A stretch of DNA of 64,000 nucleotides from NCBI RefSeq assembly GCF_933775445.1, contig NC_065878.1:3246001-3310000 (forward strand). Direction: 5' to 3'. How positions within the stretch are numbered: the first letter of the stretch is position 1; every line of letters begins with the position of its first letter. Positions 33,213-46,272 of this stretch are shown here, piece by piece. The position numbers and the translations under genes were made by a program. The notes beneath the pieces are model-generated. The model did not search any database. It was not told the origin of the DNA and worked only from the letters and a program-made list of their open reading frames with translations. This DNA is from Argentina anserina. Lineage: Eukaryota > Streptophyta > Magnoliopsida > Rosales > Rosaceae.

Positions 33213-36200
33213 CGTCTAAAATTTAGTAGGGTGATTCTGGTAAACTCAAATTAATTCAATTCTTAACTAGATAGGACTAGATCATTATCTATAAAATCAA
33301 GCGGATGTATCGCTCATAATTTTGATTCAAAATGTAGGGTTTTTATTGGTCCCTGTCACTCGTGCATTAGTCTTCTTTCCCTTTTTTTTTTTGAAGGCAG
33401 ATACTAGCCTATGGCTTGTATCACCACCAAAATTATTATTGATATAAGTGATAGAACTCTCTCTAATCTAGGGGGACGTAACATCAATACCCAGATTAGG
33501 ATATAGAACCAATAGCTCATTTCTCCTCCAGATGACTAACAACATATTTATTCCGTCCCATTCTTCAAGCAATGCCCAAATGAAAACCTTCTTAGAACGC
33601 ACAATATTGTTGTAGTTTCATGCCAGAAGCCCCCACGATTTACACAACTTTTAGACACAATAAAATCAAAGACAATGGTTAACAATGGCTTCAAGGCTAC
33701 TGAAAATTGGTAGCAAAAGTGATTTTAAAACAGAAACCAAACTCCAACAACGTAGCCAGAATCTGGGAGCCGAAAATGCTGAGCTGACATCAAAAACTTA
33801 TTGGCAACCATACTAAAATCATAGCAAGCGATCATCTTTGTAATCATCCAACCATAAACAATGGAAACTGGGCAATAATGAGAAGAAAAAAAAACACAAC
33901 GGCAAACAAGAGGCCTCAGATCTTGGTGGTAAAGCATAATCAATTAGGATCTTCAGATCCCATCAAGAGTAGCAAATATAGATCTGACATCATTGGCCTA
34001 AAAATGAGCCAAACGCAGGAAGAAAGCTTAATCTAGAAACTGGTTACTTTTAACTAAAAAAAGGAAAAAAAAAACCCAGATAAGTGAAAAAGATAATAAC
34101 ATAAACAAGGAAAGAAGCCATATTCGCAACTCATATCGTCAAAGAGTTGCAATATAAGGTATCAGTCAAGAACTGAACACAGGGCGAGAAGAGAAGAGAA
34201 GAAAAGACGGCTCCCAGCTCCGGGACTAGGTTATTTGCTTACCCTGTCTGCTCTTTACTATTTATAGATAATTATTGGGCCTCCGTTGGTCTAAAAGGTT
34301 GTTTCAGGTCACCCCATCCACCAAATTTTTTCATTTCTTCCGGCAAAAAAAATTAAATTAAACTGCTGCCCCCATAAACATATATAAATAAGAAAACACC
34401 AAGATTTCTCTTGCAATAATGTGATTATTATTATTTTTTATGAGAGTGTTAGTGGGGTCGACCTCAAGTTTTCATTAATGAAATTGTCGAATATAAAATG
34501 GAGACGTGAAGCTTAAATCCTTTATTATAAAGACCTGACATAATATCAAAGATATTTACAAATAAGTACCCAATAAAACACAAACTAGCAAAGATTACTA
34601 CACTAATGACACTCTATTTGTTTTAAAGCAATGGTTACATATTCTAACAACGATCAAGAAGCAATTACATATCCTAATATTCGATACAACAGCTCTCTAA
34701 CTATGTTGTCGTCAAACGATTAATTCGACGACACATAGTCTCACCCTTCCACTAGGCGAAAATGACTATTTGACGAAGTAAGGAATTCGTTGCCTACTTA
34801 GAGCAGACAAAACACAAAGAGTGTACACACATATATGAATCTCGACTCCCCCTACAAAACTCATGTAGGTAGTTATTAACCAAAGTAAATAAATAAAAAC
34901 ACTAAATAAATAAACAATTTGGTTAGGGCTCACAAAGAGAGCCAAACCCTTATTATCAGGCCAAGCAAGGCCCAACAAAAGCCTCAATTCCCATAACTAA
35001 AGAGGAGCAAATAAAGCCTAAAAATTGACCCAAGATTTGCACCGTCATTGCATTGAAACCGCCACCGCTCCACCATTCGGATCCCTGCGCCGCCACTTCT
35101 CTTGGCCTCTGATCGCCAACGGAAAGAAGTCACCGGCCGAGAACCGGCACCTTCACCCTCCACCATTGCATCATTGAACCCCGAGCACCTAGATCATGGA
35201 GAAACAGATCCACCAATGATCGGAGTCTCAAAGTCCCTCCCTTAGATCCATCCTCACTCTCCCTCCCCGCTGCCACAAGAGCAAGTAACACAGCCGCTGT
35301 CACAATGCCAAACAACCGTTGCCACCAAAACCCTCCTCCCGTGTACACGCCGCCGCAACTTTCGGTCCAACCTCAACCATACACTGGCCTGATCTCTGAT
35401 CACAAGCCCAAAGCACACAACTCATGTCTCATCTGACTGCACAGGACGCACACCAGCGAGGCCAGAGGCCGACGCGGTCGCTGCCGTGCAGCCAGACGAG
35501 AGACAACACGGATCACAACAAAACTCTCTCAAACAGGAGCGTGTGCGGCGCATACTAATTGGAGCATTTTTTCTTCATTCCAATTTGAATAATAATGTTA
35601 TTCTATTTACAAGAAGATTAATCAAATTGATATTGTTAAAAAAATTAAAAAAATCTTAAGAACAATATACAAACTTTATTCCATTGAGAATTAAGATTAC
35701 TCAACTTACAAAACTATCACATAAGTATATGAAATATCAAAATTGAATCAATTTAAGTCCATTCCGTCATTGGCTCCGTTAGTTTGTATATTTTCCATGA
35801 TACTTATGAGGACAAATTTGTCTCTTCAAATGACCAAAAAAGAAAAAAAAATTGCATTGTTACGCAGATTTGGAGTTTTGGACAACCTCACCATCTCCTT
35901 TCCTCATTATCAGAATTATTCATCTGAGATTTCCCCTCATTTACTCACAAGGATAGCACAATGTCTTAATGACTAATCAATCGAACAAATTTGAACACCC
36001 AGAATCTTAATGAAGACTTCAACATTTTGTAGAGATCAATCTTCCTCAAAGAATATTTGAACACCAGAATGGCAGAATGCCCAAAAGGATGAACTAATCA
36101 ATATATATTCATTGAAACCCAAAACCTATAACTTCGTATACACTAATTTATCAACCAAAACCAGTATGTAAAATAGATGATCAATTAATATCGATCAATA

Positions 36201-36274
36201 TATTATTGATTGAACCTATAATTCAATCAACCAAATTAAATCCCACTTTTGCTAACCCCCTCTTCTAGTTTTCC
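33213..36274. other. Intergenic, retroelement-like UTR sequence, no gene recognised
   Basis: A T11 run near 33381 followed by non-coding sequence to about 34250 looks like the poly-A end of a minus-strand retroposon. 34490-35560 becomes GC-rich at 35040-35530, with several minus-strand frames that have no recognisable domain. I cannot assign either to a family. Confidence 0.35.
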
Positions 36275-36540
36275 GAAACAGAAGCAAATTTGCCGACCAC
36301 CCCTTATCTGCCCACCCATGGCCACCCACCTAGATAAAAGTCACATGTCTTTTTTATTTATTATAGTCATACTATAGTTAACTCTTAAATTTCTTAAATT
36401 AATTATTGATTTATTTTTATCAAGTGTTATTAATTTATATAGATAAACATAGTTATACCATAGTTAATTTAGGACACATGGCTTTCATCTAGTGGGTGAG
36501 CATATAAAGCGTGGTCGGCAAATTTGTTTCTTTTCAAAAC
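36275..36540. mobile_element. Small MITE with long terminal inverted repeats
   Basis: The left arm includes AGCAAATTTGCCGACCAC, CCCACCTAGATAAAAG and CACATGTC. The right arm holds the reverse complements GACACATGGC, CATCTAGTGGGTG and GTGGTCGGCAAATTTGTTTC. Arms are about 70 bp and imperfect around an AT-rich core of about 120 bp. The target duplication is unclear. Confidence 0.65.
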
Positions 36541-37014
36541 CAATTGTGCGTAGACTTACCCTTCTTGAAGTTTTTGTAGGTGGTTATTATCATGTTAGGA
36601 TTGTCTGCATTTTGGGTTGGAAGAAATAGCTGAAGGGTTGGGTTCCTCACTCCTTAGAGAGAGAGAGAAGTATGAATGATTTGGTATGTGAATTACACAT
36701 TTACTTTGTTTATTAGATAATTGCATACTCAGAAACAGAAAGTTAACCGTGTGTACTTAGGTCGGGTTCAATAATTCATGTACTTATGTGATAGTTTTGT
36801 AAGTTGAGTAATCTTAATTCTCAATAGAGCAAAGTTCGTGTACTATTTTTATAATTTCTGCCAAAAAATAACAAACTACTACTAAGTGTTAGACAATAAT
36901 TTGATTGACAAAAAAAACTAATTTCCTAATTTGCTAGAGCAAATTAAGACCATTTTATTTTTTTACCTCTCTTTGGCCCATATCGTATGTCACATCAATA
37001 TGAGTCTCATATAC

Positions 37015-37370
37015 TACTACTATTACTGCTCACTTGGAAGAGGGGGGAGTTACTTGCTACTATCGATTGAGAAACTACCTACTACTGTCGATTGGGGCGA
37101 GGGGGGGTTACATGCTACTGTCAACTGGGAATATACCTACTACTGTTAACTATGAAACTAGTTGCTACTATCGACTTGGAAGCTACATACTACTGTCGAT
37201 TATTAAACTAGATGCTATTGCCAACTTGAAAAGTGCTACTATCAACTAGGAAGGTACCTACTACTATCCACTGGAAAATACTTGCAACTGTCAACTAGGA
37301 AGGTACATGCATGCTACGTCAACTATGAATTTAGCTGCTATTGTCGACTAGGAAACTAGCTGTTACTATG
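37015..37370. repeat. Degenerate minisatellite, ~30-33-bp units
   Basis: Variants of GCTACTATCGACTAGGAAACTAC(C)TACTACTGTC repeat about ten times with point changes and small indels. A plus-strand frame (36931-37249) reads through several units as YYCRL-like repeats. I regard that as incidental. Confidence 0.75.
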
Positions 37371-37536
37371 ATTTTTACCGACTAAAATTCAAAGTTTCAA
37401 AGTTTCTAAAAAAAATATGCAATATGGTATTTAAATGAAAATCCATGACATAAAAACAACTTTATATCTTGACTCACTTCCATATTGCTGATAGTTTGGC
37501 CGGAAAACATAAAATTACGGGAAAAAAACTAAAAAA

Positions 37537-37720
37537 TGTTGAAGGAGAATCATCTCATAGATATTCTTAGTGTATCTTATCCCAATTAGTATAGTCTAGC
37601 TAGTTCAAGAATAATATCTTATCCTAGATTCATCGGGATCTTTGATGTAATGCCTATATATAAGGCTCTATCTCTATCAAAAAATTACCATTATTATTTC
37701 GAATTCATTCTATTATTTCA
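37537..37720 (+). repeat. 5' LTR of the 37.5-kb copia element
   Basis: 184 bp, TGTTGAAGGAG..ATTTCA, with CTATATATAAGG as the promoter-like box. It is distantly related to the TGTTCCGGGAG LTR family. The primer-binding region after it (CGTTATTAAACACG) is a decayed version of CGTTATCAGCACG seen in the 58.4- and 63.2-kb copies. Confidence 0.9.
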
Positions 37721-38354
37721 CGTTATTAAACACGTAGCCCTAGCCCTGAAACCCTAGGCATAGGACTTGAAAAAAAAAACTAAAACCCTAGTTTTTTTCC
37801 TAGCTGGCCATACCCCTAGCGCCGCCAACCTCCACTTCCTGCTTCCTCTGGCCGCCGCTCCTCGGTGGTCTTAGCTCCCTTTGCCGCCGCACCATGAGAA
37901 GACGAAGATCAAGCTTCATGTTGTTACCAAGCAAAGGAATAGAAGTAGAAGAAAAAAATTTCAAGACATTTGCAATTCAAGGTAAATTTATAAATTAAAG
38001 TTCATGCTTTCAATGAAATTTACTTTAATGAGATTTTTGTCATGCATCGAGGACATTCAAACTCCATTTTATTGTCAACCTGATTTTTCTACTTCTCGGG
38101 TAGATATCAGGAGAACTTGTCACTAAACTAATATCGAGTTTTAGGAGAGGTTGAGATTGCTGATGTTACCATCCGTAGTCGTTGTGTGTAGCTACATATG
38201 AAAAAGGGAGGAACAATAAAAGAAAATTTCGATCGTGGTAGTCATAGACGCAAATTCGCATCGATTTGACTTGTACAATTGTTTTGAAATAGTTTTGTTT
38301 AATCAAACTTGTTTCATTAATTCAAAACTAACATCTTTAATATTTTTCTTGTAA

Positions 38355-39412
38355 ATGCCTGGAAATACACAAACAGAGTTTGACATCCTATATTCTCATG
38401 GTATTAAGTATCATCGATTGGTGTCTGACATGGAAATCACGTTCGTCGGAAAGAAGTTTACTGCTACCATCAAACCTCTAAAATCCAAAGAGGACCAAGT
38501 GTCCAATAAGGTGAAAGCCCAAACCCTAATGTTTCTCAGGCATCATATGGACAATGTGCTCAATAAACAATGCCTAAAGCTCCTAGATCTGAAAGTTCTT
38601 TGGGATACGCTTAAGGAATGATTTGACAATGTGCATGATGCACGACAACCAACTTTGTTGGTAGAATGGAGATTTATACGTCCACTGGATTATGCCAAGG
38701 TTCATGACTACCATCAGACAATGCTAAACCTCCAGGCAGAAAGAGCGTATGTGGCAAAGAGAAAACTGACGATGACATGATCGAGAAGTCCCTCGAGACT
38801 TTCCCAGAATCTGCTAGTGAAATAGCTCACCAATATTTCCTTGATTATGAGGCCAAAAGAATCAAGAGATTTGTAGATTTGATGAACCTTCTCAAGAAGA
38901 AGGAACGTCACCATGAGATCATTCCCAACAACAATAATCTAAGACCTCCAGGGACAAAAAGAGTTCCAAAAACTAATCATGTAAATAAAGGAAAAAGTCA
39001 AAAAGAGAAATTAAGGGATCGATCTGCACCGTACCATGAACGGAGGAAACATAGGGCCTTATCACAACATGACTTGGACTAGAGACAGAGTTGTCGCCGG
39101 CCCCTCTAACCCTAGAGGTTGTGGTGCCTCTCGATCCTTCAGACCCGATAACTCGGCAAAGGTTCAGAATCAGAACTTTCCATGCTACAAGTGCAGTTCA
39201 AATAAACACTTTCATAAGCAATGATGTGCTCCTAAGGAGATTGTTCGAGCTCACAAGAGATGTAAGCAATACTTGTCAAAGGAAGCTACATTTGTTAAAG
39301 GTGTGGAGATGCCTGATGATAATGCTACCATCGCGCTCAAAGTAAATGACTTTCAGACTAAGGAGAATGAGAAAGCCGGTCCTGAGGCTCAGTCCACTCC
39401 TCATTTCGATTA
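38355..39412 (+). pseudogene. Copia gag remnant
   Basis: The gag of the copia element begins MPGNTQTEFDILYSHGIKYH and keeps a YHRLVSDMEI block and a KKERHHEIIPNNNN block. It has a stop at 38620, a frameshift near 38760, and further breaks. The CCHC zinc knuckle is CYKCSSNKHFHKQ followed by TGA, so its last cysteine codon has become a stop. The next codon, TGT, probably comes from CGT by CpG decay. It is homologous to the intact-looking but truncated gag at 59469. Confidence 0.85.
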
Positions 39413-40419
39413 GATCCATGTCGATTGATTGTCGTGATTCTGCTTACTTTATTTAATTTTTTAAGTTTGATTTATAATGCCAGTGTCCCCACAATAAGGT
39501 TTTATTAAGCCAAGTGTTTATTTTTGAGAACAATGTTGATGTATGTTAAAATTTGGCTTATTAATAAAAGTTCCACTTTTGGTTCTTTGTTACAAGAATG
39601 TGTACGAGTCTTATTTTTGTTTTCCTTAATGCATGAATGGTTTGGAATCTATAAACGGAAGATTTCATAGAATTAAATTCCACCGGTTTAAAGTTATGGA
39701 GAAGTTTGAAAATTAATAGTTCGAATTGAACTAACACATGAGAGCTTAGGGGAATGGCAAAACTATAATAGGTCTGCGTTGCACGGCCTTGACCTCAGTT
39801 GAGAAGTTCCGTTCATGGCTCGGTTTACACCCACAAAGATGTTGAATGAAAAGAAAATGACAAATTGTTTTTTTTTCGGCTGCCCAAATCTTGCCGGACC
39901 TCCGCCCTGCACTCTTCCCCTGCAACAGCCCTGCACGACACCCATGCAGCCTCCCATGCAACAACCCTGCATTCCCCCCATAGCCTTCCCTGCCAAGACT
40001 CTAGCAGCCCCCTTCCGAGACCCCTATAGCCCCCCTTGCCAAGCCTCTGCAGAGCTCCTCCACACACCCTGCACGGCCTCTCCGCAGCCCCTGTCAGTCT
40101 CCCCTGCAACCCCCCTTCGCATGATATCCATGTAGCTCCGCCTTGGCTCCTTACCTCGGCCCTGCAGCCCCGTTACGGCCCTGCAACATCATTTTATTGT
40201 CTTTGGCCGATCATAGTTTTTGATCAAACGACATAGGGCTTACTCTTTTGCACACACTCAAGTTTCTCATGTGATTGTTCTAAATATCTATGATGTCGTT
40301 ATGTACGTTTAAGGGATCACAACTTGTTTTGACTCTTAATTTTCATTTTTTTTCTTTCATTAGAGAAGTTCGCTTGTCTTTTTCAAAGACTAATTACTTT
40401 TTACAATTTACTTGTAAAT
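39413..40419 (+). other. Non-coding gag-pol spacer with a GC-rich CTGCA tract
   Basis: There is no coding continuity between gag and pol. 39890-40190 is a C-rich tract of CCCTGCA/GCAGCCCC words, like the leader tract of the copia at 63415-63790. Frames that cross it in several registers are artefacts of composition. Confidence 0.65.
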
Positions 40420-41019
40420 GTCATCTGGCGAGATCGAGTGCTTAGCAAATTGTGGAACTACCCACACATTTTTGTAGGTTAACCAACTTTTTAGTAAATT
40501 TGTGACTTACAAATCCTATGTGACTTGTCTTATTGGGATTGATCAATTGACCCAAGGGCGTGATATATCACTATTCTTGTTACCTAATGGTACTCCCATA
40601 ACAGTCAAAGATGCACTTTATGCACCAGAGGGGAACCGACCTTGCTCAGTGTTAAGGATATTCGTGCCAACAATTATCACCTGAACACCAAAATTGTAAA
40701 TGAAACTGAATATCTCTATGTTACCTCCAGATTCAGACGTCATCGTCTTATTCTATAAAGGTTGTGCGTGTTAATAGTGGATTATATTTTACCACACTAT
40801 GTGCAATTGAATCTAATGCAGTTAGCCAGTCTTTTTGTGATTTTGATGCTTGCAAGCTATGTCATGATCATCTAGGTCATCCTAGACGTGATATGATGAT
40901 TCGTATACTTAAAAACTTCACACGATCATCTATTTTTCAAAACTAGAAAGCAGTGGGAATCTCACACGCCATAGATGATGGTGGAATGACCATGACCCTT
41001 GTTTCCGGCCATGGCTCGG

Positions 41020-42570
41020 TGTCACGGGCCGACTTACTACGCAGCGGAATATGACCCGTGCGGCGCCAAGGTTACTCTTAACCAAGGCCAGCCTAACTCT
41101 TCATGCATTCCTGATGCCAACTTTCTTTTCTTACATGTGCGCCTCCCGTGTCATTATGATCTTTCTCTCTTACATTTCTTTCTTGTGAGGTTCCACCAAC
41201 GAAAGCTACTCACACTTGAGTCTCACAGCTTGTGACTTACCGATCGCTTCCTCGTTTCATGGTACTCTCATGCCACTCGCCCAACCAATAGGCTTCCATG
41301 CCATCCACGTATCAATCGCTTCCTCGTGTCATGGTACTCCCACGACACTCGCCCAACCGATAGGCTTCAATGCCAACCCCTTACCGATCGCTTCCTCGTG
41401 TCATGGTGCTCCCATGACACTCACCCAACCGATAAGCTTCCATGCCAATCTCTTACTAACAAGCGTGCACCTTACACCTCGTAGCAAGCGGTATGACAGT
41501 AGGTCGAGACATTGATGGAAGCATGCTCACGTTACTTGCCTCATAAGCATCCATCATCATGCTCACTCGGCATATGGGCATCCTTTGTCACACTTCACCC
41601 ATGGGGTATTCATGTGGGCAACTCTGCCCTTGGGTGTTAACTTCTTGGGCGAGGCTCGCCTCCACGGCTCACCTCCCACATATCATCCGACATCGTATCC
41701 AACTTGCCAGCATACTATTTCATAGGCCACTTACCCGCATCTGCCCACTATAGGCTTCCTTCCTTCTAGCACGGTGTCGCCCTTCCGTACTTGCTGGCAA
41801 CTCTTTCCTTTGGGTAAGGTCGAACCCCTAACCTACGCCCACGTCGCTTTACTCTGTGGCCATTGCGCACCACAGGGTTTCGACATGTATTCCTTAAGTC
41901 CACAAGTTCGCCCATGCCGATGGCATAAGGATCGCCCACGTACGAACCTCGCCACCTGCATGAACCTGCAATATTGGCCTACCGGCCAATACTGTCCATG
42001 AGACTTCCTGACTCATGAAAACGCATGCCGCCACTCTTTGGCGACATCTGCCCGGCTCCTAAGTTCCCCAAGGTCCCCTAGGAGTGACTCGCTTAGTGCC
42101 CCATAAGGCCGGCACCGAGGGTGGTGGAGAGTCAGACACCATGTACCCCCCCTATAGAGCATATCGGAGAAACTGGACTTTGCAGGAAGAAACATCAAAT
42201 ATTCGAAGAGGGGCAACTTCCATAATTAATTCATACAAGCTCATAAAAATATGCCGTCAAGTGCATTGAACTCTTTTCGACATCCCAGACATTTTTCGTG
42301 TTCAGACTTTTCCCAAATTCCGAGCCTAAGTGCCTCGAACCTAGAAGTTCGTCTTAATTACGAAACCGCCACTTGGACATGCCATTGACATCCAATCACC
42401 TTGCAAACAGTCTGCATGCTTGTCGCTCGACACCATTTCTTCGGCATAGCCCCTAGTAAGTGTCACGATGACACAACCAATTGTGCAGCTCGTGACACCC
42501 TCCCCCACTTACAATGTCAATGCTCTTCATTGATATACGCCTGCACTAACCTTGAGTGCAGCGCGTGACA
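41020..42570. mobile_element. Solo LTR inside copia pol, perfect 5-bp target duplication
   Basis: The segment runs from TGTCACG to CGTGACA, a 7-bp perfect inverted terminus, 1551 bp. It is flanked by CTCGG at 41015-41019 and CTCGG at 42571-42575. It is clearly GC-richer than the copia around it. No internal coding sequence of an element is present, so it is a solo LTR formed by LTR-LTR recombination. Length and 5-bp duplication suggest Ty3/gypsy, but the family is unrecognised. It contains a 72-bp tandem repeat. Confidence 0.9.
41236..41451 (+). repeat. Three 72-bp tandem repeats within the solo LTR
   Basis: Unit starts are at 41236, 41308 and 41380, with CGATCGCTTCCTCGTGTCATGG and ACACTCGCCCAACCGATAGG in each. 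The period is exactly 72 (24 codons), so an open frame (41216-41515) persists as a repetitive peptide. I consider this incidental. Confidence 0.92.
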
Positions 42571-45500
42571 CTCGGCCTCACTACCTGCCAAGAGTATTCC
42601 ACGGTCCTCTGAGGCTGTGGTGGAACCCATGGAGGTATGCGATGCTTTTACCGCGATCTCTAATTAATGCCCATAAATCATTTTGTATAGCTTGAGCGTA
42701 TGCAAAAATGCAGGTAAAGCCTTCCCTTGCAGTTGATAATACACATAACATATCATTCTTATAAATGATCCAAGGTGATATATGTGGACCAATAATACCA
42801 GAGTACGGACAATTTAGAAATTTTATAGTTCTGGTGGATGCATCAACGCGCTGATCACTTGTCGATCTATTGTGCACACACAATGCTGCATTTTTCCGAA
42901 GCTCCTTGCTCAAATAATTAAACTCAGGGCTCACTACTCTGACCATTTGATTAAGTCTATTAGACTGAATAATGCAGGAGTATTCACTTAGAAGACATTT
43001 GATGATTGTTGCATGTCAATTGGGATAGATGTTGAACATCCCGTACCATATGTTCATTAGCAGAAGTGACAATTAAGCGGTTACAGCTTATAGCTAGGGC
43101 CCTGGTTATGCAAAATAATGTATCCATAACTGCCTATAGGTATGCAATCTTGTATGCAAATGTACTTATTTGTTTCAGACCTACCGCCAAACAACTTATT
43201 AGTGTGTACCAGTTGGTAACTGGATATGAGCCTGACATTTCACATTTATGCATATTTCGGTTGCGCGGTTTATGTGCCTATTATGCCTCCACTGCATAAG
43301 AAAATGGGTCCACAGAGACGAATGGAAATTTATATTGGATATAACTCTCTAACGATTATCTGCTACATTAACCCTCAAACAAAAGATCTCTTCACTACTA
43401 GATTTGCAGATTGTCACTTCAATGAGACACACTTCCCGCATTTAAGGGGAGATAAGAACATACTTGTTCAACGAAACATCGAGAATTGACATGGTGTGCC
43501 CCCACTATGTCTCATTATGATCCCCGCACATCTCATTTTGAGATTGAAGTGCAACTTATTTTGCAGTTACATAAGGTGGTAGATTCGATGCCTGACACCT
43601 TTATGGATATTGCAAAAGTAACAAGATCAAGTATACCTACTGCAAACTGTCCTGTGAGGTCAAAAGTCTTGAAATCCAGGCAAGATGCCGTCGTACCCGA
43701 GTATGGCTCGGCCGTGCCAACCCTTGGTGGAGGTATGGCGAGGGTGTCGTTCCCTCTTAAGAAAAGGGGGGAGATAAAAAGGTTCCACAGACTCACAGCC
43801 AAGAAAAATGGCTAAAGTCTAAGGCTAAAATGAGGTTTGAGATTGTCTCTGATTATAATTATGTCCATGCATCAACACTTAATGATCTGAGGGATGTTTT
43901 GAACTCATTGTTGATATCAGAGAGAGAAAAAAATATCACTGAGCGAGTTGAATGCTCAAGAAGTCATGGATATAAATTCCATGCTGATTGATGATGTGTT
44001 TTCTTATTTCGTCACTCACGAAATTTTTGACGATGATGACATGGAATCGCGCTCAGTTGAAGAATGTCGACAAACCGAAAATTGGCTAAAATGGAAGGAA
44101 GCAATCCAGATGGAATTAGACTCATTGAATAAACAACAAGTTTCGAACCGTTTGTTGAAATACCACTGAATGTCAAACTTATTGGACATAAATGGGTCTT
44201 GGTTCAAAATTTGAATGAGAAAGGTGAAGTCATGCGGATTCTCTCAGCGTCTTAGTGTTGACTATGAGGAGACATATTCTCCAGTTATGGATATCATTAC
44301 CTTCTCATATATGATAAGTCTATTGGTTTCTGAAAAGCTAGACATGCAGCTGTTAGATATGGTGACTGCGTATCTTTATGGAGATCTAGATACATAAACA
44401 TACTTGGAGGTTCCTGATGGACTTCAAGTACCCAAATCAAGTAAACCACGCAATGCCTATGCTATTTGGCTACAACACTCACTTTATGGATTTTAATAGT
44501 TCGGTAGAATGTGGTATACACGTTTGAGTGAGTACTTGATTGGGAAGGGATACAAGAATGATGAACTATGCCCTTACGTGTTTATCAAACACAATAGTTC
44601 TGGTTTTGCTATAGTAGTTGTCTACGTCGACATAAACATTATATGATCTCTAAATGAGGTTGGAGAGACGATAAGCTACTTGAAGGTAGAATTTGAAATG
44701 TAAGACATGTGAAAGACTCGGTTTTGCTTAGGTTTGGAAATTGAGCATAGAGTTGGTGGAATCCTTGTACACCAGTCTACATATGTCTGAAAGATTCTTA
44801 GATGCTTCTATATAAACAAAGTTACGCACCCTGCTAGTACTCCCATGGTCATAAGAAGTCTGGATACCAAGAAAGATCCATTATATCCAAAAGAGGACGA
44901 TGAAGAGATCTTTGGTCCTAAATATCCATATTTGAGTGTTATATGAGCTTTGCTTTATCTATCTCAATATACTCGTCCAGACATTGCATTCTCAGTGAAC
45001 TTGTTGGCTAGGTTTAGTTATGCACCAACCATTTATCATTGGAACGGTATTAAAAACATCTTTAGGTATTTGAAGGGTTCCATTGACATGGGGTTGTACT
45101 ATCAGTATTCTGACAAAAGAAGTGATATTCCAACATGAATGGATGGGGATGTAGGACTGGTAAGTGACCGTGTCGCCACCACCGCCTCCTGGAAAGAAGG
45201 ATACGTCGCCGCCACCGCCGATGCTAGTTCTCAGCACTTGAACGACAATTCTTCATTTTCTACAACTTCTAGTGATGAGTTGGTAGGATTCGCTGATGTT
45301 GGATACATTTCGGATCCATACAAAGGACGTTCCCAAATTGATTATATTTTTACCATGGGGAATACGACGATTTCTTGGAGATTAACCAAGCAAACCCTTG
45401 CTGCTACTTCCTTAAATCATTCTGAGATCATTGCATTACATGAAGCAGTAAAAGAGTGCATTTGGCTTCAAGAAATCATTACTCACATTCTAGATGCTAG

Positions 45501-45792
45501 TGGATTAATTTCTACTACAGTGGAACCTACTTGTATTGTTTGTATTAGCCATTTTTCTTGGTTGTGAGACGCATTGGCTTGTGTTGTTTATCAAAGCTCC
45601 AAGAATGAGTTAATGATCAAAAGGAGCAGTTTTGTAGACCTCGGGAGGAGTCTCGTCACATGCAATTATCATTTGGAGTTAGTGCGTTGTGCTCTTTTTC
45701 TCCTTCGACCTGTTTTTGTTTTTCTTGGCAAGGTTTTTATCGACGCAACAGTATTGCACTATGACACATTAGAATCGCGATACAAGAGGGAG

Positions 45793-45978
45793 TTTTGAAG
45801 GAGAATTATCTCCTAGATATTCTTAGTGTATCTTGTCCTATTTAGTATAGCCTAACTAGTTTAGGAATAATATCTAATCTCAGATTCATCAGGATCTTTG
45901 ATATAATAGCTATATAATAAGGCTCCATATCTATTAATAAAATTTCCGTTATTCTCTCGAATTCATTTTACTATTTCA
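45793..45978 (+). repeat. 3' LTR of the 37.5-kb copia element
   Basis: 186 bp, with TTTTGAAGGAG at the start (the canonical TG is mutated) and ATTTCA at the end. It aligns with 37537-37720 over its whole length with many substitutions, so the insertion is not recent. Confidence 0.9.
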
Positions 45979-46272
45979 AAAAGTGAGGAGAGAAAAATTT
46001 GTTAGATATATGAGTGACAGCTTGGTAATGCGAAAGTAGTGGTATTTTGGGCATTTCGACATTATTTACTTAATTAGTTTTTGGTCCACTCATTTTGGGC
46101 TTGAACTCATGTACTAATTTGTATAAAAATATGAAAGATAAGTTTTTTTATTAATTCAAATGTTGTTTAGTACTATTATATAATTTAAAAAAATACCTTG
46201 AGCGCCGCTCTCTCCTCACGGCCAAAACCTAGGGTTTCTTCTAGGTTGTGCAAGTAGTGTCATTGTAGAGTG

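Larger units (their letters stand above)
40420..45567 (+). pseudogene. Copia pol remnant (pre-integrase, integrase, RT, RNase H)
   Basis: 40500-40946 is the protease end and GAG-pre-integrase (HDHLGHPRRDMMIRILKN). After the solo LTR the integrase core runs 42740-43480, with DICGP, VDASTR, RLNNAG and LAE..IKRLQ. The second catalytic aspartate (normally in DNAGEF) is asparagine, and a Trp codon is TGA. RT spans about 43950-44660, ending in YVDIN where YVDD is needed. The connection domain is at 44950-45138 (YTRPDIAFSVN). RNase H is at 45250-45470 (FADVGYISDPYKGRSQ..SHSEIIALHEAVKE-like). An extra ~90-bp GCCACC-rich insertion lies at about 45150-45240. Confidence 0.9.
37537..45978 (+). mobile_element. 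Ty1/copia element, near full length, inactive
   Basis: Two LTRs (37537-37720 and 45793-45978) bracket gag, a non-coding spacer and pol in copia order: protease/pre-integrase, integrase, RT, RNase H. The last polypurine tract (AAGAGGGAG) abuts the right LTR. The flanks are AAAAA and AAAAG, an imperfect 5-bp duplication. All coding parts carry stops and frameshifts. A 1551-bp solo LTR is inserted in pol. Net length without it is about 6.9 kb. Confidence 0.92.

Noticed and set aside
39746..40236. Cysteine/glycine- and proline-rich frames in the copia spacer
   Set aside because: They come from the CCCTGCA compositional tract and are open in several registers on both strands, as expected for low-complexity sequence.
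41216..41515. 99-aa repetitive protein in the solo LTR
   Set aside because: The 72-bp unit length keeps the frame open. It lies inside an LTR with no coding role known to me.
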